64,000 nt of DNA. It comes from Curtobacterium sp. MCBA15_012 (GTDB lineage Bacteria; Actinomycetota; Actinomycetes; Actinomycetales; Microbacteriaceae). Below, one piece after another: positions 26,199-34,533 of this stretch. Position numbers and translations under genes: made by a program. The stretch is from contig NZ_CP126267.1 in the NCBI RefSeq assembly GCF_001864935.2, positions 1,116,001-1,180,000 of the forward strand, read 5' to 3'. Numbering within the stretch: position 1 is the first letter of the stretch; each line of letters starts with the position of its first letter. The notes under the pieces are model-generated. The model had not been told where the DNA came from. It worked only from the letters and a program-made list of their open reading frames with translations, and searched no databases.

Positions 26199-26855
26199 GT
26201 GACCGAGACGACTGTGGACAACACCGAGACGACCCCGACCGCCGTGGAGTTCTGGTTCGACCCGAACTGCCCCTGGGCCTGGATGACGAGCCGCTGGGTC
26301 GGCGAGGTCGCCCGCCACCGGGACCTCGACGTGACGTGGAAGGTGATGAGCCTGTTCGTCCTCAACGAGGACCAGGACATCCCGGACGAGTACCGCGAGC
26401 GGATCGTGAAGGGGCAGCTCTACCCGCGCATCGTCACCGCCGCGAAGCTCCGTCACGGCCAGGAGATCGTGAAGCCGCTGTACGACGCGCTCGGCGAGCA
26501 CGTCCATCACCGCCAGGAGTCCGACCCCGAGCAGGTCGTGCCCGCGGTGCTCCGCGAGCTCGACCTCGAGGCGGACCTGCTCGAGTACGCCTGGACCGAC
26601 GAGGTCGACCAGGCCGTGCGCGCGAGCCACCAGGACGGCATCGACCGTGTCGGCCAGGACGTCGGCACCCCGGTGATCGCGGTCGAGGGCACCGCCTTCT
26701 TCGGTCCGGTCATCTCGCCGGCACCGAAGGGCCAGGAGGCGCTCGACCTCTGGGACGGCGTCGTCGCGGTCGCGAAGGTCCCCGGGTTCTTCGAGCTGAA
26801 GCGCTCCCGCACGGTCGGCCCGGTCTTCGACACGGTCGAGCAGCCCGCCGGCTGA
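26199..26855 (+). CDS. DsbA-family mycothiol-dependent nitroreductase-like protein
   Basis: A 218-residue thioredoxin-fold protein with a helical insertion, very like mycobacterial Rv2466c (VEFWFDPNCPWAWMTSRWV, VMSLFVLNEDQDIP, RVGQDVGTPVIAVEG, GFFELKRSRT). The mycobacterial enzyme reduces substrates with mycothiol and has a CPWC active site; here the motif is CPWA, so the second Cys is lost. A monothiol mechanism is inferred. The GTG at 26199 has TACGCT 6 bases upstream (26187-26192), a leaderless start. Confidence 0.85.
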   Translation: MTETTVDNTETTPTAVEFWFDPNCPWAWMTSRWVGEVARHRDLDVTWKVMSLFVLNEDQDIPDEYRERIVKGQLYPRIVTAAKLRHGQEIVKPLYDALGEHVHHRQESDPEQVVPAVLRELDLEADLLEYAWTDEVDQAVRASHQDGIDRVGQDVGTPVIAVEGTAFFGPVISPAPKGQEALDLWDGVVAVAKVPGFFELKRSRTVGPVFDTVEQPAG

Positions 26856-26870
26856 CCGGCGCGACCCACG

Positions 26871-26918
26871 GACGGACGGGAGGCGCGGTGCGGACCGGCA
26901 CCGCGCCTCCCGTCCGTC
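26871..26918. terminator. GGGAGGCGCG-family hairpin between convergent genes
   Basis: A 21-bp perfect stem (26871-26891 with 26898-26918) that extends outward with one bulge. It lies between the nitroreductase-like gene and the convergent GNAT gene. Confidence 0.9.
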
Positions 26919-26970
26919 CCGTGGTCGCGTCGCGACCCGCGCGCGCGTCGCGGGGTCGCGCCGCGGTCCG

Positions 26971-27498
26971 TCAGTCCAGCTGCAGCCGCATCAGGGTGAG
27001 GTCGAGCCACCGGTCGAACTTGCGGCCGACCTCGGGGACCACGGCGACCGTCGCGAAGCCGAGCCGTTCGTGGAGCGCGATCGAGCCGGTGTTCGTGCTG
27101 CAGATCCCCGCCACCATGACGTGGCGGTCCTCGCTCCGAGCGCGGGCCACGAGCGCGGCCATGAGCGTGGAGGCGACGCCCCGGCCACGGAGGTCCTCGA
27201 CGACGTAGACGCTGTGCTCGACGGTGTGCCGGTAGCCCGGGTGCGGCCGCCACTGCGAGTACGTGGCGTAGCCGGCGACGCGGCCGTCGACCTCGGCGAC
27301 GAGCACGGGCCACCCGTCGCCCTGCCGCTCGGCGAGCCAGCCGTCGAACCACGCGCGCGGGTGCGGGACGTCCTGCCAGATCGCCGTCGAGTGCAGCACG
27401 GCGTCGACGTGCAGTGCGTGGACGACGTCGAGGTCTGCCGGGGTGCATTCGCGGACCAGGGCCGGGGCTGCTCCGTCCGTCGCATATGCTGTCGTCAT
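26971..27498 (-). CDS. GNAT-family N-acetyltransferase (phosphinothricin-acetyltransferase-like)
   Basis: A 175-residue GNAT enzyme. DLRGRGVASTLMAALV is the acetyl-CoA binding motif (R/Q-x-x-G-x-G/A) and GICSTNTGSIALHERLGFATV is the region following it, in the style of phosphinothricin/amino-acid acetyltransferases. Substrate unknown. The ATG at 27498 shares the bases CATG with the divergent XRE-cupin start, and TACGAT (27506-27511, minus) lies 7 bases upstream inside that gene. The pair is probably regulated together. Confidence 0.85.
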   Translation of the reverse strand: MTTAYATDGAAPALVRECTPADLDVVHALHVDAVLHSTAIWQDVPHPRAWFDGWLAERQGDGWPVLVAEVDGRVAGYATYSQWRPHPGYRHTVEHSVYVVEDLRGRGVASTLMAALVARARSEDRHVMVAGICSTNTGSIALHERLGFATVAVVPEVGRKFDRWLDLTLMRLQLD

Positions 27499-27511
27499 GT
27501 CTCAGATCGTA
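27485..27511. promoter_or_regulatory. Face-to-face leaderless starts sharing CATG
   Basis: Plus strand: TATGCT (27485-27490), 6 bases, ATG at 27497. Minus strand: TACGAT (27511-27506), 7 bases, ATG at 27498. Each -10 box lies inside the other gene's coding sequence and the start codons overlap by two bases. Confidence 0.8.
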
Positions 27512-28144
27512 GACGACTCGGCGTCGGCCACGGAACCCGCCGACGTGTCCGAGAACGCCGACGACGCCGCCCAGCGCCACCTGGGGGAGCGGTTGCAGCG
27601 CCTCCGGACCGAGCGGCGGTGGAGCCTCACCGAGCTCGCCGAGGAGTCCGGCGTCTCGCGGGCGATGATCAACCGCGTCGAACGCGGGGTGTCGAGCCCG
27701 ACGGCGACGATCCTCGGGCGGTTGTCCGGCGCGTTCGGGCTCACCGTCTCCCAGCTCCTCGACGAGTCCCTCGAGCACGACGTCCCACGCACGGCCGACC
27801 CCGACGCCGCGCGGGGTGTGCAGCGTGGGGCGACCGCGGACTCGTGGACCGACCCGGAGACCGGGTACCGCCGCCGCCCGGTGTCGAGCGCCGCCTTCCC
27901 CGCGGACGTCACCGAGGTCCGCCTGCCCGCCGGCCGCGAGGTCGCGTACCCGGCGAGCGCCTACGCCTTCCTGCGGCACTGCATCTGGGTCGTCGACGGG
28001 GTGCTCGAGGTCGTCGCGGGCGGTGACGTCACCCGGTTGGCGGCCGGCGACCGCATCGAGCTCGGCGACCCGGCCGACGTCGTGTACCGCAACCCCGGTG
28101 ACGAGCCGGTCCGGTACGTCGTGGTGGTGGTCCGCGCGGCGTAG
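27497..28144 (+). CDS. XRE-family regulator with C-terminal cupin domain
   Basis: A 215-residue regulator. Residues about 33-88 form the helix-turn-helix (LQRLRTERRWSLTELAEESG, ending SPTATILGRLSGAFG). Residues about 125-214 form a cupin sensor (VVDGVLEVVAGGDVTRLAAGDRIEL). Such XRE-cupin proteins often control a neighbouring acetyltransferase, which fits the divergent GNAT gene. ATG at 27497 has TATGCT 6 bases upstream; the promoters of the two genes overlap completely. Confidence 0.9.
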   Translation: MSQIVDDSASATEPADVSENADDAAQRHLGERLQRLRTERRWSLTELAEESGVSRAMINRVERGVSSPTATILGRLSGAFGLTVSQLLDESLEHDVPRTADPDAARGVQRGATADSWTDPETGYRRRPVSSAAFPADVTEVRLPAGREVAYPASAYAFLRHCIWVVDGVLEVVAGGDVTRLAAGDRIELGDPADVVYRNPGDEPVRYVVVVVRAA

Positions 28145-28232
28145 CGGCACCGTCGGCACCGGCGGAGCGGCGGCCCGTCGGGCGGTCCGTCGGGCGGCGG
28201 AGCTGGCCGCGACGCGGGAATATGATCGGGGC

Positions 28233-28721
28233 ATGCGCATCCACCTCGGAACGGACCACGCCGGCCTCGAGTTCACCAAGACCCTCGCCCAGCACCTCAC
28301 CGAGGCCGGACACGAGGTCGTCGACCACGGTCCCACCGAGTACGACGCGCTCGACGACTACCCCTCGTTCTGCATCAACGCCGCGCACGCGGTCGTGCAG
28401 GACCAGCGCGCGGGCGTCCCGGCGCTCGGCGTCGTGTTCGGCGGCTCCGGCAACGGCGAGCAGATCGCGGCGAACAAGGTCGCGGGCATCCGGGCGGCGC
28501 TGGTGTGGAACGAGTCCACCGCGCTCCTGGCCCGGCAGCACAACGACGCGAACGTCATCTCGATCGGCGCCCGCCAGCACACCGAGGACGAGGCGATGCG
28601 CTTCGTCGACCTGTTCGTCGCCGAGCCCTTCTCCGGTGAGGAGCGCCACGCCCGCCGCATCGCCCAGCTGGCCGAGTACGAGACGACGGGGCACATCGCC
28701 GGTCGGCAGATCGACGAGTAG
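28233..28721 (+). CDS. rpiB: Ribose-5-phosphate isomerase B
   Basis: A 162-residue RpiB/LacB-family isomerase interconverting ribose-5-phosphate and ribulose-5-phosphate. The start MRIHLGTDHAG, VVFGGSGNGEQIAANKV (phosphate loop) and NVISIGARQH are characteristic. The usual catalytic Cys of some RpiB proteins is replaced by SGNG, as in other actinobacteria. TATGAT (28221-28226) lies 6 bases before the ATG at 28233, a leaderless arrangement. The nei-type gene follows 18 bases after its stop. Confidence 0.95.
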   Translation: MRIHLGTDHAGLEFTKTLAQHLTEAGHEVVDHGPTEYDALDDYPSFCINAAHAVVQDQRAGVPALGVVFGGSGNGEQIAANKVAGIRAALVWNESTALLARQHNDANVISIGARQHTEDEAMRFVDLFVAEPFSGEERHARRIAQLAEYETTGHIAGRQIDE

Positions 28722-28739
28722 GCCGGGTAGACAGGACCG

Positions 28740-29669
28740 ATGCCCGAGGGTCACTCCGTCCACCGCATCGCGAACCAGTTCGACCGGCACTTCGTCGGCA
28801 AGCGCTGCGAGGTCTCCAGTCCACAGGGGCGGTTCGCCGCCGGTGCCGCGCAGCTCGACGGCAAGCGCATGGTCGCTGCGCGTGCCGTGGCGAAGCAGCT
28901 GTTCCTCGAGTTCGAGGACGACCTGTTCCTGCGTGTGCACCTCGGGTTGTACGGGGCGTGGGACTTCGCGGGTGTGATCTCCTCCGCCGAGGCGCTGTCC
29001 GAGGACGGTGACGGCGAGGAGTCCCTGTCGTCGATCGGTGCGCCGCGGCTCGCGCGCTACCGGATGGCCGAGCAGGAGAAGGTCGAGGACCCGATCGAGT
29101 CCTTCCCGCCGGACCCCGTCGGACAGGTGCGCGTGCGGCTCCTCACCGAGGACACCGTCGCCGACCTGCGCGGACCGACCGCGTGCGTGGTCGAGGACCC
29201 GGCGGGCGTGCAGCGGGCGCTCGACAAGCTCGGCCCGGACCCGATCAACGACGACGGACCCGAGGCCGAGCGCACCTTCGTCGAGAACGTCCGGAAGCGG
29301 AACGTCGCGATCGGGCAGCTGCTCATGGACCAGTCGGTCGTCGCCGGCATCGGGAACATCTACCGCGCCGAGCTGCTGTTCCGGCAGCGCATCGACCCGT
29401 ACAAGCCGGGCAAGAAGATCACCGTGAAGCAGGCGAAGGCGCTCTGGCAGGACTGGTCGACGCTCCTGCACGCGGGCGTCCGCGACGGGCTGATGCTCAC
29501 GATGGACGACCTGTCGCCGGCCGACCACGCCAAGGCGGTCCGCTCCCGCAAGGACCGGCACTGGGTGTACCACCGCCAGGGCGAACCCTGCCGGGTGTGC
29601 GGTACCGAGATCCGGATGGCGGACATGGCCGGACGCAAGCTCTACTGGTGCCCGAAGGACCAGAAGTAG
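28740..29669 (+). CDS. nei: Nei/Fpg-family DNA glycosylase
   Basis: A 309-residue base-excision enzyme. The mature N-terminus PEGHSVHRIANQ contains the catalytic Pro and Glu, and the helix-two-turn-helix region has GIGNIYRAELLFRQRIDP. A C-terminal zinc finger is formed by CRVCG and a later WC, though the pattern is C-x2-C...C and lacks an obvious fourth Cys. It removes oxidised bases. It probably shares a transcript with rpiB. TAGACA lies six bases before the ATG and may be a weak promoter. Confidence 0.9.
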   Translation: MPEGHSVHRIANQFDRHFVGKRCEVSSPQGRFAAGAAQLDGKRMVAARAVAKQLFLEFEDDLFLRVHLGLYGAWDFAGVISSAEALSEDGDGEESLSSIGAPRLARYRMAEQEKVEDPIESFPPDPVGQVRVRLLTEDTVADLRGPTACVVEDPAGVQRALDKLGPDPINDDGPEAERTFVENVRKRNVAIGQLLMDQSVVAGIGNIYRAELLFRQRIDPYKPGKKITVKQAKALWQDWSTLLHAGVRDGLMLTMDDLSPADHAKAVRSRKDRHWVYHRQGEPCRVCGTEIRMADMAGRKLYWCPKDQK

Positions 29670-29675
29670 CGCCCG

Positions 29676-31148
29676 CTACCGGTCGAGGTACGTCCAGCGC
29701 CCGGCGACCGCGGTGCCGAGCACGCGCATCGTGCGGAGCGTCGCCGACGATGCACCGAGCGGGTCGGTCGGCACGAGCACGAGGTCCGCGACGTCACCGA
29801 CGGCGACGCTCACGCGGCCGTCCGTCGACCCGCGCCACGCGGCGAGTGGCGACATCCGCTGCTCGGGGTGCCACGGCTCGCGGCCGTCCCGGTCCCGTCC
29901 GACCGCGGCCGCCATCGCGATCCACGGGTCGAGCGGTGCGACGGGCGCGTCCGAGCCGAGCCGCATGCGCGCGCCGGCCCGCTCGAGCGCGGCGAACGGG
30001 AACGCGCGCCCGGTCCACCCGGCCCAGTACCGGTCGGCGACGTCACGGTCGTCCATCGCGTGCTCGGGCTGCACCGACGCGACGACGCCGAGCCGCGCGA
30101 ACCGGTCGACGTCCTCGTCGAGGAGCAGCTGCGCGTGCTCGACGGTCCCGCGCGCACCGACGGTCTCGAAGGCGTCGAGTGCGAGGCTGACCGCCCGGTC
30201 GCCGATCGCGTGCACGGCCGGCACGAGCCCGCCGTCGACGGCCCGGCGGAGCAGTGGGACGAGGTCCTCGGGCGCCCACGTGAGCAGTCCGGCTCCGTCG
30301 GCGGTCGCCGCGGTCCGGGTGCCGAGCGAGCCGTCGGTGATGACCTTGAACGGCCCCATCGTGAGCAGGCCCCGGGTGCCGGGCACGACGTCGCCGGTGC
30401 GCAGGCCCCGGGCGAGCAGGTCGTCGAGCTCGGCCGGGTAGACGCCCGACGCGACGCGGATGCCGTCCGTGCCAGCCGCGATCCGGCGGGCCCACCGGTC
30501 GACTCCGAAGGCCATCTCGAGGTCGACGACGGCCGTGACCCCGCGGGTCGTCGCGGCCTCGACCGCGTCGGACACGGCGGCGTCGAGCACCGTGTCCGGC
30601 ACGCGGGAGAGCGCGCCGGTCACGTCGAAGGCGTCCTGCTCGCGCAGGACGCCGTCCTCGCCGGCCGGCAGGGCCCGCCCGAGCACGGCGGCGAAGTGCG
30701 CGAGGGCGATCGCGTTGCACCAGACCGCGTGCAGGTCCGCGCTCACGACGACGACCGGGAGGCCCGGTGCGGCCTGGTCGAGCAGCGTGCGTCGGGCGGG
30801 GCACGGCCAGGTCCCGTCGCGGTACCCGTGCCCGACGAGGACCGCGCCGTCGCGCACGCCGGCGGCTGCGACCGCGAGGCGGTCGGCTGCGGCCTCGGCG
30901 GTGGTGCAGTCCGCGACGTCGACGCGGCCGCGCACGAGGGCCCACTGGTCGAAGTGCACGTGGTGGTCGACCAGGCCGGGGCCGAGCCAGGCGCCGTCGG
31001 TCTCGACCACCTCGGTGTCGGTGCCCTCCGGCACGTCGACGGTCCCGGTGGGCGCGATCGCGGTGACCCGCCCGTCGACGACCAGGACGTCGGCGGGGGC
31101 GCCGGTGGTGCCCACGCGGCGGACGGTGCGGAGCAGGGTCGCGGTCAC
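29676..31148 (-). CDS. Amidohydrolase (YtcJ-like)
   Basis: A 490-residue metal-dependent hydrolase. The HxH metal motif is in GLVDHHVHFDQW; later segments are MGPFKVITDGSLGTRTA, VPAVHAIGDRAVSLALD and GSDAPVAPLDPW, matching the YtcJ/AepA group. Substrate not readable. GTG at 31148 overlaps the stop of the PaiB-like gene (GTGA), forming a two-gene operon. Its stop lies 6 bases from the convergent nei stop. Confidence 0.88.
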   Translation of the reverse strand: MTATLLRTVRRVGTTGAPADVLVVDGRVTAIAPTGTVDVPEGTDTEVVETDGAWLGPGLVDHHVHFDQWALVRGRVDVADCTTAEAAADRLAVAAAGVRDGAVLVGHGYRDGTWPCPARRTLLDQAAPGLPVVVVSADLHAVWCNAIALAHFAAVLGRALPAGEDGVLREQDAFDVTGALSRVPDTVLDAAVSDAVEAATTRGVTAVVDLEMAFGVDRWARRIAAGTDGIRVASGVYPAELDDLLARGLRTGDVVPGTRGLLTMGPFKVITDGSLGTRTAATADGAGLLTWAPEDLVPLLRRAVDGGLVPAVHAIGDRAVSLALDAFETVGARGTVEHAQLLLDEDVDRFARLGVVASVQPEHAMDDRDVADRYWAGWTGRAFPFAALERAGARMRLGSDAPVAPLDPWIAMAAAVGRDRDGREPWHPEQRMSPLAAWRGSTDGRVSVAVGDVADLVLVPTDPLGASSATLRTMRVLGTAVAGRWTYLDR

Positions 31149-31798
31149 CGTGCCTCCCGTCCGTCCGCGCGCACGCCGCGCACCCGGTCCATCTCGTCGG
31201 CGAGCGCCGGGGCGGCGTACGGACCGTCGCCGCGCAGCGCCTCGACGATCCGGTCGACCACCTCGGGGGCCTTGTTCTGCGAGAGCTTGGCGCGGGCGTC
31301 GAAGCGGGTGACGCGGATGCGGATGCCGACGGTGCCCTTCGCGATCCGGCGGGCGGTGTCGAGGTCGACGTCGAGGGAGGTCGGCTCCGGCATGACCTGC
31401 TCGAAGTGGTCGACCAGCTCGCCGAGCACCCGGAGGTTCTCGTCGTCGGACAGGACCTCCGGCGTGCCCCACAGGTGCGCGGTGACGTGGTTCCAGGTCG
31501 GCACGAACTGCTCCGGTGGGTACCAGGCGGGGGAGACGTAGCCGTGCGGGCCCTGGAACACGACGAGCACCTCGTGGCGACCGAGCTCGTGCGCGACCTC
31601 GTCGGGACGGCCGACGTGCGAGACGAGCACGATCGCGTCCGGGTCGTCGTCGGGGCCGGGTGTCTCGAGCAGCACCGGGTAGTGCGAGGCGACGACGCCC
31701 GCCTCGGTGGACGACACGATCGTCGCCCAGGGGTTCTCGGCCACGACGCGCTTGACCTCGGTGACGTCGGTCATCAGGAAGTGGGGTGTGTGCCGCAT
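31145..31798 (-). CDS. PaiB-like FMN-binding protein
   Basis: A 217-residue split-barrel FMN-binding protein of the PaiB group, annotated as a negative transcriptional regulator in bacilli although the fold is flavin-binding. MRHTPHF at the start and FVPTWNHVTAHLWGTPEV in the middle are typical. The last residues, RADGREAR, are encoded by a half-copy of the GGGAGGCGCG repeat, which also supplies the end of the gene. CACGCT (31805-31810, minus) lies 6 bases before the ATG. Confidence 0.82.
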   Translation of the reverse strand: MRHTPHFLMTDVTEVKRVVAENPWATIVSSTEAGVVASHYPVLLETPGPDDDPDAIVLVSHVGRPDEVAHELGRHEVLVVFQGPHGYVSPAWYPPEQFVPTWNHVTAHLWGTPEVLSDDENLRVLGELVDHFEQVMPEPTSLDVDLDTARRIAKGTVGIRIRVTRFDARAKLSQNKAPEVVDRIVEALRGDGPYAAPALADEMDRVRGVRADGREAR

Positions 31799-31831
31799 CC
31801 GACGAGCGTGGCACATGCCAGGCTGGTCGGT
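31799..31831. promoter_or_regulatory. 33-bp divergent promoter with TGGCACATGCCA
   Basis: Between the PaiB-like and beta-lactamase-fold genes. CACGCT (minus, 31805-31810) and CAGGCT (plus, 31819-31824) lie 6 and 7 bases from their ATGs. The inverted repeat TGGCA-CA-TGCCA at 31809-31820 spans both and could be an operator. Confidence 0.5.
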
Positions 31832-33238
31832 ATGGAGAAGCGCGCCGCGTACGAGTCCGTCCTGCCCTACGTCCGCGAGTGGATCGGGTACAAGGTGTGG
31901 CAGCTCCGGCTCCCCGGGGTGCAGGTCGCCGTCGGGTTCGAGGGCGAGGAGCTGTTCGCCGAGGCCTGGGGCTACGCCGACGTCGAGGCCGGCCGCCGCC
32001 TGACCACCACCGACCTGTTCCGGATCGCCTCGCACTCCAAGACCTTCACGGCGACCGCGCTGCTCCAGCTCGCCGACGCCGGACGGCTGCGGCTCGACGA
32101 CACGGTCGGGTCCTTCGTACCGGCCCTCGTCGACGCCGGCTCCCCGGTCGCGGACGCCACGGTCCGCGAGCTCATGGAGATGGGCGGCGGAGTGGTCCGG
32201 GACGGTGCCGACGGCGACCACTGGGCCCTCGCGCACCCCTTCCCGGACGCCGAGCAGCTCGTCGCACTCGTCGTCGAGGGTGGCGCGAAGGTGCCCGTCG
32301 GCTCCGCGTTCAACTACTCGAACCTCGGCTACGGCCTGCTCGGGCTCGTGGTCGAGGCCGTCACCGGTACCTCGTACGCCGAGCACGTGCGCGCGGCGAT
32401 CGTCGAGCCGCTGGGCTTGACCGGCACCGGACCGGAGTTCGACCCGGCCCGCGAGGACGAGTTCGTCGTCGGCTACACGGGCCTGCACACCGCCCGCACC
32501 CGGCAGCGGGTGCCGCACGTGACGACCGGGGCGCTCGCCGCGGCCACGGGCTTCCACGGGACCGCCTCGGACCTGGTGCGGTACTTCTCGGCGCACGTGC
32601 CCGGTCGCGGTGACCTGCTGTCCGACCACGCGAAGCGCCTGGCGCAGCGGAAGGCCTGGAGCGCCCTCGACACCGACCCCGCTGCGCGCGGGTACGGCGC
32701 CGGCTTCATCGTCGACCGGATCAACGGGCGCGAGGTCCGCGGGCACTCCGGTGGCTTCCCCGGCCAGATCACCCAGTCGGTGTTCGACCCGGCGTCGTCG
32801 CTCGTCGTCTCGGTGCTGACGAGCAGCGCGACCGGCCCCGCGGGGATGCTGGCGAACGGCATCGTGCACCTGCTCGACACCGCCGCCGACGAGCACCCGG
32901 CCGGCCCCGACCTGCCGGCGGACGTCGACACCTCCCGGTACACGGGACGCTTCACCACGTTCGAGGGCATCACCGACTTCGCCCGCGTCGGCGGCCGGCT
33001 GCTCGCGATCGACCCGACCCAGCCGGTGCCGGCCGAGTCCCCGGTGCGGCTCGACGTCGTCGACGCGGACACCCTGCGGATGGCTGCCGGCAACCGCTTC
33101 GGCTCGATCGACGAGCTCGTGACGTTCACGCGCGACGAGTCCGGCGCGGTCGTCTCGGTGCGGGGCGACAGCGGCATGACCCACCGCCCGTGGTCCGTCC
33201 CCGAGGAGACCCCCGAGGTCGCCGCCGCCCTCGTCTGA
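31832..33238 (+). CDS. Serine hydrolase of the beta-lactamase (class C/PBP-like) fold
   Basis: A 468-residue protein. The catalytic SxxK is in RIASHSKTFTATALLQLAD, the YxN in FNYSNLGYGLLGL, and the third box is an HSGG variant in RGHSGGFPGQ, as in esterase-like members. A C-terminal extension (about 365-468) is a beta-barrel-like domain. No signal peptide is seen, so it is probably cytoplasmic. A true antibiotic-resistance role is not supported. Confidence 0.88.
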   Translation: MEKRAAYESVLPYVREWIGYKVWQLRLPGVQVAVGFEGEELFAEAWGYADVEAGRRLTTTDLFRIASHSKTFTATALLQLADAGRLRLDDTVGSFVPALVDAGSPVADATVRELMEMGGGVVRDGADGDHWALAHPFPDAEQLVALVVEGGAKVPVGSAFNYSNLGYGLLGLVVEAVTGTSYAEHVRAAIVEPLGLTGTGPEFDPAREDEFVVGYTGLHTARTRQRVPHVTTGALAAATGFHGTASDLVRYFSAHVPGRGDLLSDHAKRLAQRKAWSALDTDPAARGYGAGFIVDRINGREVRGHSGGFPGQITQSVFDPASSLVVSVLTSSATGPAGMLANGIVHLLDTAADEHPAGPDLPADVDTSRYTGRFTTFEGITDFARVGGRLLAIDPTQPVPAESPVRLDVVDADTLRMAAGNRFGSIDELVTFTRDESGAVVSVRGDSGMTHRPWSVPEETPEVAAALV

Positions 33239-33384
33239 CCCCCGGCCGCCCGCCCCCCGGACCGCGGCGGCGACGATGGGCTGTGGGCCGCGGCGGCGAC
33301 GGCAGGACACGCGTCGTCCGTGACGATCCCGGTGCCAGATCCCCGGGGATCGCACACCGAGATCGTCACTGGCGCGATCGATCG
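33239..33384. other. Intergenic stretch with short direct repeats
   Basis: Contains GCGGCGGCGACG twice near the start and CGCGATCGATCGTCA twice (about 33373-33408) near the convergent AraC-type gene. No gene or clear terminator is seen. Confidence 0.5.
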
Positions 33385-34392
33385 TCACGGGCGCGATCGA
33401 TCGTCATCTGGCAGGGGCAGGACCCACGGGTCCGCCGGACGGTCGGTCCTCGGGGGCGTCACCCGCGCCAGCGCGCGCCGCATCGAGCTGGCCCTCGCGA
33501 AGCCGAACGCGGTCGCGACGGACTCCTCGTCGAGTCCGTCGTCCAGGGCACGACGGATGCCGAGCGACAGGAACCACCGGCGCAGGGCGTCCGGGGTGCA
33601 ACCGGTCGTGGCGCGGAACCGCCGCTCCGCCGTCCGACGGGACCCGCGCACCGTCGTCCTGAGCAGGTCGGCGACCGAGCGCGCCGCGCTGCTGCCGGGG
33701 CCGGGGCCGGGGCCGGAACCGGTGCCACCGCAGGTCCCGGTGTCGGCGAACAGCGCGTCGATGCACCGCAGCAGGCCGTTGTCCGTCAGGTACGCCGGCG
33801 GTTCGTCGCGCAGGACCGCGATCACCACGGCGCGGGCGAGCGTGTCGCGCTGCGCCGTCGCCCAGCGCTGGCCGGTCAGCGCCTCGACGTGGGCGAGTGC
33901 TCGGACGACGTCCTCGGACAGTGCGTCGACCGGTCGGGTGCGCAGGGGGCGGGTGAGGTCGAGGGCCTCGTCGGCGAGCGGGCCGGCCCGGACGCTGCCG
34001 ACGTGCACCCCGGTGGCGTGGAACGGGTCGAGCGGTGCGCCGTCCGGCGCGGGCAGGGGACCGCGTGCCGTCCCCACCCTGACACCGGTGCAGACCGCGG
34101 CTCCGGCTCCGGCTCCGGTTCCGGCTCGGCTTCGGCTTCCGGTTCCGGTTCCGGTCCCGCTCCTCGCCCCGGTGCCGCTCGCGGGCACGAGCAGTGCGCT
34201 GCCGGGTCGCACGAGTTCGGCCCCGCCGTGCCACGCCACCCACACCGTCGTGTGCGTCGAGCTGGCGACCCACCGGAGGCCGTGCGACGGCGGGAGGTCG
34301 AGCGCCCAGTCGCCGTCGGCGCTGGACACCTCGCGGTCGTACCGGACGTCGAGCCCGACGACGTCGAGCAGGGCGGCGAGTGCATCGGTCAT
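33385..34392 (-). CDS. AraC-family transcriptional regulator
   Basis: A 335-residue regulator. The N-terminal part resembles the cupin-type effector domain of AraC relatives (LDLPPSHGLRWVASSTHTTVWVAWHGGAELVRPG). The C-terminal part is the double helix-turn-helix (VADLLRTTVRGSRRTAERRFRATTG with LGIRRALDDG and FGFARASSMRRAL). Two low-complexity Gly/Thr/Ser/Pro inserts interrupt the effector domain. It faces the histidine-kinase gene across 141 bp. Confidence 0.85.
   Translation of the reverse strand: MTDALAALLDVVGLDVRYDREVSSADGDWALDLPPSHGLRWVASSTHTTVWVAWHGGAELVRPGSALLVPASGTGARSGTGTGTGSRSRAGTGAGAGAAVCTGVRVGTARGPLPAPDGAPLDPFHATGVHVGSVRAGPLADEALDLTRPLRTRPVDALSEDVVRALAHVEALTGQRWATAQRDTLARAVVIAVLRDEPPAYLTDNGLLRCIDALFADTGTCGGTGSGPGPGPGSSAARSVADLLRTTVRGSRRTAERRFRATTGCTPDALRRWFLSLGIRRALDDGLDEESVATAFGFARASSMRRALARVTPPRTDRPADPWVLPLPDDDRSRP
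34099..34160. repeat. Hexanucleotide GGCTCC/GGTTCC microsatellite in the AraC gene
   Basis: About ten tandem hexamers of GGCTCC, GGTTCC or GGCTTC type. In the gene's reading frame they encode a Gly-Thr/Ser/Ala run. A second short run, GGGGCC repeated, lies at 33697-33716. Both are of a type prone to slippage in multiples that preserve the frame. Confidence 0.85.
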
Positions 34393-34533
34393 GCACCGAC
34401 CGTGACACCGCGGCGCGCGACGGACACCGGGTCGGGAGCGGTCTGTGGAGGAACCGGGGGTGGGGACAACCCCACCCCGAGTCCGGGAGGCGGCAGGATG
34501 GGGCTCGAGCCCGCGCTCCGCGAGGCTTGCACC
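34393..34533. promoter_or_regulatory. Divergent AraC/histidine-kinase spacer with a 9-bp hairpin
   Basis: The inverted repeat GGGGTGGGG-ACAA-CCCCACCCC occupies 34457-34478. It could be an operator or a short hairpin. GAGGCT lies 6 bases before the kinase ATG, similar in position to the TANNNT boxes elsewhere. Confidence 0.5.

Noticed and set aside
23479..26202. Large open frame opposite pepN
   Set aside because: A typical GC-rich shadow: charged, arginine- and glycine-rich, with no motif, while the opposite strand carries every PepN motif.
26971..28144. GNAT/XRE as a toxin-antitoxin pair
   Set aside because: Toxin-antitoxin GNAT systems pair with a small RHH-type antitoxin upstream on the same strand. 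Here the partner is a divergent XRE-cupin regulator.
31832..33238. A resistance beta-lactamase
   Set aside because: It has the general fold, but no signal peptide and an HSGG third box, which fits esterase/peptidase-like hydrolases better.
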